A DNA stretch of 64,000 nucleotides, from NCBI GenBank assembly GCA_036337015.1, contig JAYZEZ010000003.1, forward strand, positions 16,315-80,314, read 5' to 3'. Below the pieces are notes generated by a model. That model worked only from the letters and a program-made list of their open reading frames with translations. It was not told the DNA's origin and did not search any database. Source of the stretch: Casp-alpha2 sp036337015 (lineage in GTDB: Bacteria; Pseudomonadota; Alphaproteobacteria; Rhodospirillales; Casp-alpha2). The position numbers and the translations under genes are program-made. Position 1 is the first letter of the stretch; every line of letters begins with the position of its first letter. Shown piece after piece: positions 37,256 to 46,878 of the stretch.

Positions 37256-38355
37256 CCGTCTTCAAGATTTTCAAAAAATATTTTTTCTTTTTCACCAGTT
37301 TCTTTAATTACCTTTCCAATACGAAAGATAGTTTCACCGGATTCTTCAAATGTTTTTTCAATATCGTCTGCAATATCTGGAGCAGATATTACCACCATTC
37401 CAATGCCACAGTTAAAAGTACGTATCATTTCTATTGGTGATATTTTGCCGGTTTTTGATAGCCATTGGTAAATTGCAGGCATGGGCCATTTCTTGAGATC
37501 AATGTATGCCGATAGTCCTTTAGGCAAAACCCTAGGAATATTTTCTAATAATCCCCCTCCCGTAATGTGGGCAAAAGCGTGGATGCCTCCTGTTGCCAAT
37601 GCATTTAGGCAGCTTTCTACATAAATGCGTGTTGGTGTTAAAAGTACCTGACCTATCGAAACATTCTTATCGAATGGTGATGTGTCATAATAATTAATTT
37701 TACTATTCTCAATAATACGTCTGACAAGTGAATAACCATTAGAATGGATACCTGTTGAAGCTAATCCGAAAATCACATCTTTGTATTTTACGGCATCACC
37801 CTTTATTAATTTTTTTCGTTCTACGGCACCTACTGCAAAACCAGCTAGATCGTAATGGCCATCCCTATATAATCCGGGCATTTCTGCGGTCTCACCGCCA
37901 ATTAATGAGCAGTTTGCTTGAATGCAACCATCAGTTATACCTGAAATTAAATTTTTTGCTGCTTTTAGGTCAAGTTTGCCAGTTGCAAGATAATCAAGAA
38001 AAAAAAGTGGCTCCGCCCCTTGAACTATTAAGTCGTTGACGCACATCGCCACAAGATCAATGCCGATAGTCTTGTGATTATCCATAATTCCAGCTATCAA
38101 AAGTTTTGTACCAACCCCATCAGTAGCAGCCACTAGTAAAGGATCTATATAGCCTGACCTTTTAAGATCAAACACGCCACCAAATCCACCTAGTTCAGAT
38201 GCAACCCCTAATCTCTCTGTACCTTTTACTAGTGGCTTTATGGCCTCTACAAATGCATTACCAGAATCAATATCAACACCAGCTTCTTTATAACTTGTAC
38301 TTTTTTTGATTGGTTCATCTACTTTATAATTTTTTTGGCTAATAGCTTCCTCCAT
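37243..38355 (-). CDS. purM: Phosphoribosylformylglycinamidine cyclo-ligase (AIR synthetase)
   Basis: Closes the imidazole ring using ATP. It has SYKEAGVDIDSGNAFVEAIK at the start of the conserved part, then GGFGGVFDL, ATDGVGTKLLIA and FFLDYLATGKLDL. GETAEMPGLYRDGHYDLAGF and HITGGGLLENIPRVLP follow. At 370 residues it carries about 20 extra N-terminal residues over the classic length. It is divergent from the DUF2066 gene, 59 bases away. Confidence 0.95.
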   Translation of the reverse strand: MEEAISQKNYKVDEPIKKSTSYKEAGVDIDSGNAFVEAIKPLVKGTERLGVASELGGFGGVFDLKRSGYIDPLLVAATDGVGTKLLIAGIMDNHKTIGIDLVAMCVNDLIVQGAEPLFFLDYLATGKLDLKAAKNLISGITDGCIQANCSLIGGETAEMPGLYRDGHYDLAGFAVGAVERKKLIKGDAVKYKDVIFGLASTGIHSNGYSLVRRIIENSKINYYDTSPFDKNVSIGQVLLTPTRIYVESCLNALATGGIHAFAHITGGGLLENIPRVLPKGLSAYIDLKKWPMPAIYQWLSKTGKISPIEMIRTFNCGIGMVVISAPDIADDIEKTFEESGETIFRIGKVIKETGEKEKIFFENLEDGWNL

Positions 38356-38414
38356 AGTCGTGCTGTGGTAAGGTAAGTTGTTCGCAGTGAACCTGTTTTT
38401 ACGAGGCTAGGATA

Positions 38415-39605
38415 ATGCATCTCGGACGATTTGTAATGATTGAATTGATAAAAAGCGTATTGTTAATTAACAAACAGCGGTTTAGTTATATTTTGTCGGG
38501 TTTTTTACCATCAATTTTATTGATTTCTTTGACATTTTCTCAATTGTCTTGGGCAAAAAATGTATTTGAAGTTAGTGGTGTTGATGTTGATATTACAGCA
38601 AAAACTGCGGCAGAAGCACGTAATGAAGCTCTTGCTGATGGAAAGATTAGAGCCTTTCAAATACTTTTAAAGCGTTTGACGCTTAGAAACGAACATAAAA
38701 GTTTACCTACATTATCACATGATCAAATAGATACATTTATAAATGATTTTTCTGTATCAAATGAGAAAACTTCTCCGGTTCGATATTTAGCTTCACTCTC
38801 TATTCGTTTTAAATCCAAGGCAATACGGGCTCTTTTAAATGAGCATGCTCTCAATTTTGCTGAAACGGTATCAAAACCTGTTCTTATTCTACCTGTATAT
38901 CAAACCGCAGGTGCTTTGATTTTATGGGATGACCCTAATCCATGGCGTGATGCTTGGTCTGCAAAAGTTAAAAATTTTGGGTTGGTCCCTACAGTCCTAC
39001 CATTGGGGGATTTAGCTGATATTGCATCTATTGGGGCTGAACAAACTTTGGATGGTGATATTCAACGTATAAATGCCATAGCAAAGCGTTATGGAGCTAG
39101 TAATGCAATAGTGGCATTTGGAGCTTTAAAGTTAGAAGTGACTGAGGCTCGTCGAGTCCTGGAAGTATATTTTACTCGTTACGGTGGAAAATTACGTGAA
39201 CAAACCGAAGTTGTTAATTTTTTTCAAGAGGACAATGAAACAGTAGAGGCACTTTTATTGAGATCTGTAATTGAGATGACTCATTTAATTGAAGATAATT
39301 GGAAACGCGACAATCTGATGCAATTTAACAATTCTGGAATTATTCCAGTAACTATCTCTATTTCAAATCTAAAAGACTGGATATCAATCCTTTCTCGTCT
39401 AAAAAAAGTTGCAGTGGTAGGTAATTCTGAAATTGTATTGTTATCAAAAAAGGAGGTTCGCTTAAATTTGCATTTTTTTGGGGATACAGATCAACTTGCT
39501 TTAGCTTTAGAACAAGCAGATTTGAGGCTCTATCAACTAGGTGGTGGAGAGTGGGCTCTTACTTCTGCATTCTCTGTTGATAGTGGAGTTAAAAAAAGTC
39601 AATGA
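38415..39605 (+). CDS. DUF2066 domain-containing exported protein
   Basis: A 396-residue protein with an N-terminal hydrophobic segment (about residues 25-45, FLPSILLISLTFSQLSWA) that looks like a signal peptide. After it, FEVSGVDVDITAKTAAEARNEALADGK and the later SIRFKSKAIRALLNEH match the DUF2066 family. The family is often encoded beside purM and a CDP-alcohol transferase in alphas, as here. The function is unknown. A second Met at 38436 is a possible start. The stop overlaps the next gene by 4 bases. Confidence 0.82.
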   Translation: MHLGRFVMIELIKSVLLINKQRFSYILSGFLPSILLISLTFSQLSWAKNVFEVSGVDVDITAKTAAEARNEALADGKIRAFQILLKRLTLRNEHKSLPTLSHDQIDTFINDFSVSNEKTSPVRYLASLSIRFKSKAIRALLNEHALNFAETVSKPVLILPVYQTAGALILWDDPNPWRDAWSAKVKNFGLVPTVLPLGDLADIASIGAEQTLDGDIQRINAIAKRYGASNAIVAFGALKLEVTEARRVLEVYFTRYGGKLREQTEVVNFFQEDNETVEALLLRSVIEMTHLIEDNWKRDNLMQFNNSGIIPVTISISNLKDWISILSRLKKVAVVGNSEIVLLSKKEVRLNLHFFGDTDQLALALEQADLRLYQLGGGEWALTSAFSVDSGVKKSQ

Positions 39606-40150
39606 ACGTACCGAATACAATAACTTTGGCACGTTTAGCTGCTGTTCCTATATTGGTATGGTTGATACTAGTAAATGACCTTCAAATAGCTTTTTGGGTT
39701 TTTCTAGCCGCCGCCTTATCTGATGCTATCGATGGAATAATTGCTAAACATTTTAATGCTGAAACAGTTTTTGGCGCTTATATTGATCCAATTGCAGATA
39801 AAGCATTGCTTGTAGGTACTTACATTACATTAGGACATGAAGGGTTTTTACCGATATGGTTAGTAATCTTAGTTGTATTTAGAGATATAGTGATCGTTGG
39901 CGGAGCCTTGGTTTTTCACACTGTAACACAATCATTATCTATGCGTCCTATAATGATTTCTAAAGTTAATACAGTAGCTCAATTACTTTTGGCAATTGGT
40001 GTGCTGTTTGTTTTTGGTTTTGATATTGAGGATGGTCCTTTTCTAGGAGTTATGGGATATTTCATTGCTATCACAACGTTATGGTCTGGTATAGCTTACG
40101 TTACTACTTGGAGTAGGCTAGCTGCAGAATTAGAGAAAAAAGGACATTAG
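39602..40150 (+). CDS. CDP-alcohol phosphatidyltransferase family protein
   Basis: An integral membrane enzyme that joins a CDP-diacylglycerol phosphatidyl group to an alcohol; the PgsA-type reaction is likely. The family motif is present as SDAIDGIIAKHFNAETVFG and AYIDPIADKALL. It matches DGxxAR..G...D...D except that the usual Arg is Lys. It is 182 residues long with about five spans. The start overlaps the DUF2066 stop by 4 bases, so translation is coupled. The exact alcohol is not known. Confidence 0.88.
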   Translation: MNVPNTITLARLAAVPILVWLILVNDLQIAFWVFLAAALSDAIDGIIAKHFNAETVFGAYIDPIADKALLVGTYITLGHEGFLPIWLVILVVFRDIVIVGGALVFHTVTQSLSMRPIMISKVNTVAQLLLAIGVLFVFGFDIEDGPFLGVMGYFIAITTLWSGIAYVTTWSRLAAELEKKGH

Positions 40151-40186
40151 ACTTAAAAAAATTTTTTAAGTTAGGAGGAATTATAA

Positions 40187-41254
40187 TTGGTCAAGGAAAA
40201 ACAGGTCTTATTCTGGTTAATTGGTGTTATTACGTTTTTGGTTATTTTAAACACCCTAGCAAGTATGCTGTTGCCTTTTGTTGCTGGATTAGCAATTGCT
40301 TATCTACTTGACCCATTAGTAGACCAGCTTGAAGATTATGGATTTTCTAGATCAATAGCGACAACATCGATCGTCCTTATTTTTTTTATGGTCGTTATTT
40401 TTATATTATTTTTACTATTACCATTGTTGCAAGCTCAGGTGATCAACCTTGCGTCTTTATTGCCCGATCTAATTGAAAAGATGCAAATATATTTATTACC
40501 TTTACTTGAGCGTCTTCAAACAGATCTAGCACCTGAATCAATTGATCGATTAAAGTTAACAGCTAGTTCATATGGTGGAGATGTTATCAAATGGTTTTCT
40601 AGAGTAATTGGTGAGCTCTGGAAAGGAGGCGTAGCCTTTTTTAGTCTTATCTCACTAGTTATAATTACACCTGTAGTAGCTTTTTACTTACTTCGAGATT
40701 ACGACAATATCATAGAATGGGTTGATAGCTACTTACCTCGAAGTTCTCGTCAGATTATTCTTCAACAATTCCGTAATATCGATGACGTAATTGCCGGGTT
40801 TGTTCGAGGGCAGGCAAGTGTTTGCATGGTTCTAATTATTTTTTATGGAATATCATTAACAGTAGTTGGATTAAATTCAGGGTTGTTGGTTGGCCTTGGT
40901 GCAGGGGCTATCTCTTTTATACCTTATATTGGCGCAGCTGTTGGACTCTTAGTTGGTTTGGCCATTGCTTTTGTTCAGTTTTCTGATTGGACATCAATTA
41001 TATTAGTTGGCTCAATTTTCATAATTGGACAAGCGGCAGAAAGCTATTTTCTTACTCCACATTTGGTTGGAGATCGTATTGGCCTACATCCTGTTTGGAT
41101 AATCTTTGCGTTGCTGGCTGGTGGAGCTTTGTTAGGCTTTACTGGGATTTTATTAGCCGTTCCAGGTGCGGCAATTATAGGTGTTTTAGTTCGATTCAGT
41201 TTAACTAAATATCGAGAAAGTTATCTTTATTCCGGTGATTTGGAAGACAATTGA
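40187..41254 (+). CDS. AI-2E family (PerM-like) permease
   Basis: A 355-residue membrane protein with about eight spans, of the family that includes AI-2 exporter TqsA and PerM. Family segments are LASMLLPFVAGLAIAYLLDP, FYLLRDYDNI and PYIGAAVGLLVGL. I accept a TTG start at 40187 because AGGAGG at 40173-40178 is 8 bases before it. It follows the CDP-alcohol transferase and precedes hda by a 4-base overlap, the usual alphaproteobacterial order. Confidence 0.88.
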   Translation: MVKEKQVLFWLIGVITFLVILNTLASMLLPFVAGLAIAYLLDPLVDQLEDYGFSRSIATTSIVLIFFMVVIFILFLLLPLLQAQVINLASLLPDLIEKMQIYLLPLLERLQTDLAPESIDRLKLTASSYGGDVIKWFSRVIGELWKGGVAFFSLISLVIITPVVAFYLLRDYDNIIEWVDSYLPRSSRQIILQQFRNIDDVIAGFVRGQASVCMVLIIFYGISLTVVGLNSGLLVGLGAGAISFIPYIGAAVGLLVGLAIAFVQFSDWTSIILVGSIFIIGQAAESYFLTPHLVGDRIGLHPVWIIFALLAGGALLGFTGILLAVPGAAIIGVLVRFSLTKYRESYLYSGDLEDN

Positions 41255-41940
41255 TTGAGAAAGACCAACTAACTTTAAAATTTGATCATCGACCAGCATT
41301 TGGTGGAGAAGATTTTCTTATTGCCTCTCCTAATGCCGAAGCAATTAGTAGGCTTGATTCTTGGCCTGATTGGTCTGGTAATGCCTTGGTTCTTTTTGGG
41401 CCTGCTGGTTCTGGTAAAACACATTTAGCCCAGGTATTCCAAGCTATGAGTAACGCATACATTGTAGAAACAGTTGACCTTAAAGAAAAGCAGCCTCCCT
41501 GTTATTTAGGGGATGCACCTGCTGCGATCCTAGAAAATGCAGATGTCATTTCAATGAACGAGGATGGAAAACTACAAGAATCTATCTTACATCTTTATAA
41601 TGTATTATTTGAAACGGATCGTCATTTATTGCTAACTGCAAGACAGTCACCAGCTCGATGGGGTGTTACTCTTAAAGATTTGTCATCGCGCCTGAATTCA
41701 GCATCGCAAGCAAAAATAGGTTTTCCAGATGATGCTCTAATTGCGGCAGTTTTAGTTAAACAATTTCAAGATCGCCAATTAAAAATTGAGGATGATGTAA
41801 TATTTTATATCCTATCACGTATGGAACGTTCTTTTCAGGCAGCTCGTAAAATAGTTCAGGAAATAGATGAACTTACACTTAAAGAGCATCGCAAGATTAC
41901 AGTTCCACTAGTTCGAAAGGTTTTACAAAAATTGACTTGA
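41251..41940 (+). CDS. hda: DnaA-homologue Hda (regulator of DnaA)
   Basis: A short AAA+ protein homologous to the DnaA ATPase domain that drives the inactivation of DnaA-ATP after initiation with the sliding clamp. The N-terminus has DQLTLKF, resembling a clamp-binding QL(S/D)LF element. The Walker A is LFGPAGSGKTHLAQ and the sensor region is LLLTARQSPARW. It is 229 residues long. The TTG start overlaps the AI-2E stop (TTGA). No DNA-binding domain IV is present. Confidence 0.88.
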   Translation: MIEKDQLTLKFDHRPAFGGEDFLIASPNAEAISRLDSWPDWSGNALVLFGPAGSGKTHLAQVFQAMSNAYIVETVDLKEKQPPCYLGDAPAAILENADVISMNEDGKLQESILHLYNVLFETDRHLLLTARQSPARWGVTLKDLSSRLNSASQAKIGFPDDALIAAVLVKQFQDRQLKIEDDVIFYILSRMERSFQAARKIVQEIDELTLKEHRKITVPLVRKVLQKLT

Positions 41941-41966
41941 TGATTGAAAATAAAAGGAGGGTTCCA

Positions 41967-42746
41967 GTGGAATTAGGGATTAAAGGTAAGAAAGCTATCG
42001 TATGCGCTTCAAGTAAAGGATTGGGTAGGGGTTGTGCAATTTCACTTGCACGGGAAGGAGTTGATGTAACAATTTGTGCACGAGGTTCTGAAAAACTTAA
42101 AACTACCGCTGATGAAATTCGATCTATTGGTGGCGGAAAAGTTAATGCTATCACTTGCGATATCACGACTTCTGAAGGACAAAAAACTATCCTAGAAACT
42201 TGTCCAGAACCAGATATTCTAGTTAATAATGCAGGTGGCCCGCCGCCCGGTGATTTTAGAGATTGGGACCGAGAAGCCTGGATCTCTGCTATTGATGCTA
42301 ATATGTTAACTCCAATCTTTCTAATCAAAGCTGTTGTAGATGGCATGATTGAGCGAAAATTTGGCCGGATAATCAATATAACTTCAGGTGCTGTTAAAGC
42401 ACCAATAGAAAATTTAGGGCTTTCAAATGGAGCTCGATCAGGTTTAACAGGCTTTATTGCTGGAATTTCACGTAAAACAATTTCCGCAAATGTTACTATT
42501 AATAATTTACTTCCAGGACCTTTTGAAACAGAACGATTACATGCAAATCTTAAGGCGGCTGCTGAAAAAGCAAGTGTTGATATAATTGAATTTACTAAGA
42601 AAAAAACTGCTAGCAATCCTGCTGGAAGATTTGGTGATCCGGAAGAGTTTGGAGAATATTGCGCTTTTTTATGCTCACAACAGGCTGGTTATGTTACAGG
42701 TCAAAACATATTAATGGATGGAGGCAATTACCCTGGAACTTTTTAA
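41967..42746 (+). CDS. SDR-family protein with altered active site
   Basis: A 259-residue Rossmann protein with SSKGLGRGCA (cofactor loop), NNAGGPPPGDF and GRIINITSGAV. Where a classical SDR has YxxxK, this one reads LGLSNGARSGLTGF, so the Tyr and Lys positions are Ser and Arg. The start is GTG 41967, because AGGAGG lies 6 bases before it; earlier in-frame codons reach back into hda. The C-terminal NPAGRFGDPEEFGE is typical of SDRs. An NAD(P)-binding role is likely; a classical reductase reaction is doubtful. Confidence 0.85.
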   Translation: MELGIKGKKAIVCASSKGLGRGCAISLAREGVDVTICARGSEKLKTTADEIRSIGGGKVNAITCDITTSEGQKTILETCPEPDILVNNAGGPPPGDFRDWDREAWISAIDANMLTPIFLIKAVVDGMIERKFGRIINITSGAVKAPIENLGLSNGARSGLTGFIAGISRKTISANVTINNLLPGPFETERLHANLKAAAEKASVDIIEFTKKKTASNPAGRFGDPEEFGEYCAFLCSQQAGYVTGQNILMDGGNYPGTF

Positions 42747-42759
42747 TTTAACAAAGAAA

Positions 42760-43914
42760 TCAGCTGTTTTTAGATTGTGTTAACACAAGTTTTTTTTCTT
42801 TTATAGTAATTGATAAATCTCCTGCTCGTAACTTTAATGCGTCATTGCCAAACACTTCACGTCTCCAGCCAATTAAAGCTTTTACTTTTGCTGCATCACC
42901 TAATGCTGCAATTTGTTCAATATCAGAAGCTGACGCCAAGAGTTTTGTAGCAACGTCAGAATTTTCTGATTTCATTTTTAATAGAACCTTCAGCAATTCA
43001 ATTACTGGTCCTAAACCACGAGGTAATTTTGCTTTTAATTTAGGTTTGGGACAATCGCATTCTTTTATTTTCTGAGCTGTTTTAATTGCGTAAAGTATTT
43101 TTTTACCATATTCCCCATGGGCTATCCTATTTCCTAGACCACGAGTTCGAGCAAGTTGATCAACCGACTCTGGTGTGTGGTGAGCTATTTCTGTTAATTG
43201 TTCATCGCGCAATATTCTATTACGGGGTACATTTTTATTTTGTGCTTCAGTCTCACGCCAACAAGCTAATTCACGAAGCACTGCAAGCATTTTAGGTGAT
43301 GTATTTCTAGCCTTAATTCGACGAAAGGCTTCACGTGGGTTGCCATTATAAGTTTCAGTGCTTTCTAGTATAGCCATTTCTTCTTCAAGCCAAATTTCTC
43401 GTTTGTTTAAATTTAAAATTTTTAATAGTTTTTCATATGCTGGTCGTAGATGGGTGACGTCAGCTAGTGCATAATCTATTTGACGTTTAGTTAGTGGACG
43501 AACAGTCCAATCGGTATAACGCGAGCCCTTATCTACTGGTTCTTTTACCAATTCAGCAATTAGAGATTCATAACCAACAGAATCACCAAATCCACATACC
43601 ATTGCTGCAACTTGAGTGTCAAAAACTGGATGGGGGACAACACCTGTTTTATGAAAAAAAATTTCTAAATCTTGGCGGGCTGCATGAAATACCTTTAGGA
43701 CATTTTTATCAGCCATTAAGTCAAATAAAGGTCCTAGATCAATTCCACTTGCCAGTGCGTCAATACAGTCTGCCTCATTTTTTCCAGCTATTTGCACCAA
43801 GCAGAGTATTGGCCAATAGGTTTTCTCCCGCATAAATTCTGTATCAACGGTTATATACTCTGAAGAACTAATTCTTTGGCAGAATTCAAGTAATGCTTTG
43901 GTATCTGTAATCAT
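42760..43914 (-). CDS. rnd: Ribonuclease D
   Basis: A 3'-5' exoribonuclease that trims tRNA precursors. DEDD catalytic residues appear in YITVDTEFMREKTYWP, VFHAARQDLEIF and IDYALADVTHLRPAY (the DEDDy Tyr). An HRDC-like region follows, with LRELACWRETEAQ and RIL. It is 384 residues long. It is convergent with the SDR gene, 13 bases apart. Confidence 0.94.
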   Translation of the reverse strand: MITDTKALLEFCQRISSSEYITVDTEFMREKTYWPILCLVQIAGKNEADCIDALASGIDLGPLFDLMADKNVLKVFHAARQDLEIFFHKTGVVPHPVFDTQVAAMVCGFGDSVGYESLIAELVKEPVDKGSRYTDWTVRPLTKRQIDYALADVTHLRPAYEKLLKILNLNKREIWLEEEMAILESTETYNGNPREAFRRIKARNTSPKMLAVLRELACWRETEAQNKNVPRNRILRDEQLTEIAHHTPESVDQLARTRGLGNRIAHGEYGKKILYAIKTAQKIKECDCPKPKLKAKLPRGLGPVIELLKVLLKMKSENSDVATKLLASASDIEQIAALGDAAKVKALIGWRREVFGNDALKLRAGDLSITIKEKKLVLTQSKNS

Positions 43915-44038
43915 ATTCGACCTTATAAATGTTGAATGGGATAAGATGAATAAACTATTTTTGTTTATAGCTGTTAATTAACAAGACTGTTATATGTTTT
44001 AAGAATGTCATTAAAATAAGGTTGGAAGGATTTTAAGC

Positions 44039-44938
44039 ATGCTCCGTTTCTTTGTTATCTATTTCTTATTTCTTTCTTTGATTTTACCTGTTCAGGCAAA
44101 AGAAATAAAAATTAAAAATAGAGACTTAATTTTAAATGCAAATCTCAATCTAGTTTCTGGAAAATCGTTGGCTGATGGCGTTGTTTTAATGGCTCATGGC
44201 ACGTTAGCTCATAAAGATATGGAAATCATGCAATCGTTGCAAACTTTGCTATTGGAGCGTGGGGTTAATAATTTAGCATTCAATTTTAGTTACGGACAAA
44301 CAGATCGTCATGGGATGAATAATTGTGAAGGCCCACACCGTCAAAGGGTTTCTGATGATTTTAAAGAATTTATGATTTGGATAAATTGGTTAAAAGATAA
44401 TGGGGTTGGGCCGATAACATTATTAGGTCATTCTAGAGGCGGAAATCAAGTAGCGCGTTATATTATTAAATCACCTGATTCATTGGTTCAAAATGCAGTG
44501 TTAGTTGCACCTGGAACATGGAAATTAGGAAAAGATTCTAGTGATTACAAAAAACGTTATAATAAAAACTTAATTCCTATTTTGAGAAGGGCAGAGGCTC
44601 TAATTAAGGTCGGCCAAGGAAATGCATTATTAAAAAATGTTGATTTTATGTATTGTCCTCAAACAATTGTTTCAGCAAATACATTTGTTGATTATTATAA
44701 ATCTAATCCAGACCGTGACACTCCATCTATTCTAAGTAGATCAAAAGTTCCAGTATTGGTTGTTGCTGCAAGTGATGATAAAATCGTACCGAATCTTTCA
44801 GACAAAATGAAACCATATATAAGTCCTAATGTCCGTTTAGCTATTGTTCAAGATGCGGGTCATTTCTTTCTCGATTTATTTGCAGAAGATTTAGCCGATG
44901 TTATTCTAGAGTATATTCAGGAAACTATTAAAAGATGA
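44039..44938 (+). CDS. Exported alpha/beta-hydrolase
   Basis: A 299-residue protein with an N-terminal signal peptide (about residues 1-20, ending in VQAKE). The nucleophile elbow is GHSRG, the acid lies in ASDDKIVP and the histidine in QDAGHFFLD, so the triad looks complete. VLMAHGTLAHKDMEIM forms the oxyanion region. The substrate is unknown. It is placed between rnd and aspS. Confidence 0.8.
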   Translation: MLRFFVIYFLFLSLILPVQAKEIKIKNRDLILNANLNLVSGKSLADGVVLMAHGTLAHKDMEIMQSLQTLLLERGVNNLAFNFSYGQTDRHGMNNCEGPHRQRVSDDFKEFMIWINWLKDNGVGPITLLGHSRGGNQVARYIIKSPDSLVQNAVLVAPGTWKLGKDSSDYKKRYNKNLIPILRRAEALIKVGQGNALLKNVDFMYCPQTIVSANTFVDYYKSNPDRDTPSILSRSKVPVLVVAASDDKIVPNLSDKMKPYISPNVRLAIVQDAGHFFLDLFAEDLADVILEYIQETIKR

Positions 44939-45073
44939 TACTCTAAAAAAAACCTCTTAATAAAAATTGCTCATATGTAAATTGAAAAAAGTTTGAAGTT
45001 ATGTCTTCTTGACATTTTGTTCTCTTCAGGGCCTTTAACCCTTATAATATTCTAATAAAGAGAGTGAATTTTG

Positions 45074-46876
45074 ATGCATCCCTATCGTACGCACGATTGT
45101 AATGAATTACGCCTTTCAGATGTAGGTACCAAAGCAAGATTATCAGGCTGGTTACATTCTATGCGAGATCACGGAAATTTACTTTTCGTAGACTTACGCG
45201 ATGAAAATGGACTTACTCAATGTGTTATAGATATTTCTAGTGATTTATTTAAAACTCTAGAAACTTTACGCGTTGAAAGCGTAATAACTGTTACAGGTCA
45301 AGTTGTTAAACGTTCAGATGAAACTATAAATAAAGCCCTGCCTACAGGGGAGGTAGAGTTAACCATTGATGAAGTCGTTATCGAAAACTTGGCTGATGTT
45401 TTACCAATGCAAGTTGCAGGAACTGAGGAATTTGGTGAAGATACTCGATTGCGTTATCGTTTTATTGATCTTCGACGAGATCAAATGCAAAGAAACATTC
45501 GACTTCGAAATGGAGTAATATCTTCAATACGTCGACGAATGATAGATTCTGGTTTCTTAGAATTTCAAACACCTATTTTAACAGCCTCATCACCAGAGGG
45601 AGCTCGTGATTATTTAGTTCCATCACGACAACACCCAGGTAAATTCTATGCATTACCTCAAGCGCCTCAACAATTTAAACAACTTGTCATGGTAGCTGGA
45701 TTTGATAAATATTTTCAAATTGCTCCTTGTTTTAGAGATGAAGATGCTCGTGCAGATCGTTCCCCTGGTGAGTTTTATCAACTTGATTTTGAGATGGCCT
45801 TTGTTACTCAGGAGGACGTATTTAATACTATAGAGCCAGTCTTGGCTGGGGTTTTTGAAGAATTTGGTGGTGATAAAAAAGTAACGAAAAAGCCATTTCC
45901 ACGTATTTCTTTTGCTGATTCCATATTAAAATATGGAACTGATAAACCAGATTTACGCAATCCTTTAATTATCTCTGATGTAACTGAACACTTTCGAGAT
46001 GGTGGATTTGGTCTTTTTGCTAAGGTGATCGGTGATTCAGGAATAGTCCGTGCTATTCCAGCTCCCGGAGCAGCAATAGAACCACGTAGTTTTTTTGACA
46101 AGCTTAATGATTGGGCTCGTGAGGAAGGTGCTGGAGGATTAGGTTATATAATCTTTGATGAAAAAGAAGGGGCCAAAGGTCCAATTGCTAAGAATTTAGA
46201 AGTTGATCGAGTAGAAGCGATTAAAAAATCTACTGGTGTAGGTGTAGGGGATGCTGTTTTTTTTGTTTGCGGTAAAAAGAAAGATGCAGAAAAATATTCT
46301 GGTTCTGCAAGAACTAAAATATGTCATGAGCTTAAGCTCTTGAAAACGGATTGTTTTGAATTTTGTTGGATTGTCGATTATCCGATGTTTGAATTAAGTG
46401 AAGAAACAGGTGAAATAGAATTTAGCCACAATCCATTTTCAATGCCTCAAGGTGGCATGGAGTCATTAGAAAATAATAATCCACTCGAAATATTAGCTTG
46501 GCAATATGATATTGTTTGTAACGGTATAGAGCTGTCTTCAGGTGCAATTCGTAACCATCGTCCAGATATTATGATCAAGGCATTTGAAATTGCAGGTTAT
46601 TCATCTGAGGTCGTTGAAGAGAAATTCGGTGGCTTGCTTAATGCTTTTCGTTATGGTGCCCCCCCACATGGTGGATCAGCTCCAGGGATTGATCGTATTG
46701 TGATGATGCTTGCTGATGAAATAAATATTCGTGAAGTTATAGCTTTTCCTATGAATCAGCAGGCTCAAGACTTATTGATGGGTGCTCCTGCAGTTATTGA
46801 TTCTAAGCGTCTTAAGGAACTTTCCCTTAAGCTCGATCTATCTAATACAAAAAAGGCAAAAGAGATTAAAAATTAA
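45074..46876 (+). CDS. aspS: Aspartyl-tRNA synthetase, probably non-discriminating
   Basis: A class II synthetase of 600 residues with the bacterial GAD insertion. Motif 2 is FRDEDARADRSPGEFYQ and motif 3 APPHGGSAPGIDRIVMM. The start is ATG 45074, one codon after a TTG. The anticodon-binding domain reads HSMRDHGNLLFVDLRD, with His33 where discriminating enzymes have Leu (RRRDLG). Non-discriminating enzymes, which also charge tRNA-Asn, carry that His, so a GatCAB-dependent route to Asn-tRNA is inferred. Confidence 0.93.
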   Translation: MHPYRTHDCNELRLSDVGTKARLSGWLHSMRDHGNLLFVDLRDENGLTQCVIDISSDLFKTLETLRVESVITVTGQVVKRSDETINKALPTGEVELTIDEVVIENLADVLPMQVAGTEEFGEDTRLRYRFIDLRRDQMQRNIRLRNGVISSIRRRMIDSGFLEFQTPILTASSPEGARDYLVPSRQHPGKFYALPQAPQQFKQLVMVAGFDKYFQIAPCFRDEDARADRSPGEFYQLDFEMAFVTQEDVFNTIEPVLAGVFEEFGGDKKVTKKPFPRISFADSILKYGTDKPDLRNPLIISDVTEHFRDGGFGLFAKVIGDSGIVRAIPAPGAAIEPRSFFDKLNDWAREEGAGGLGYIIFDEKEGAKGPIAKNLEVDRVEAIKKSTGVGVGDAVFFVCGKKKDAEKYSGSARTKICHELKLLKTDCFEFCWIVDYPMFELSEETGEIEFSHNPFSMPQGGMESLENNNPLEILAWQYDIVCNGIELSSGAIRNHRPDIMIKAFEIAGYSSEVVEEKFGGLLNAFRYGAPPHGGSAPGIDRIVMMLADEINIREVIAFPMNQQAQDLLMGAPAVIDSKRLKELSLKLDLSNTKKAKEIKN

Positions 46877-46878
46877 AT

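Noticed and set aside
45009..45048. TTGACA...TATAAT upstream of aspS as a sigma-70 promoter
   Set aside because: Both hexamers are near perfect, but the spacer is 28 bases, too long for one promoter.
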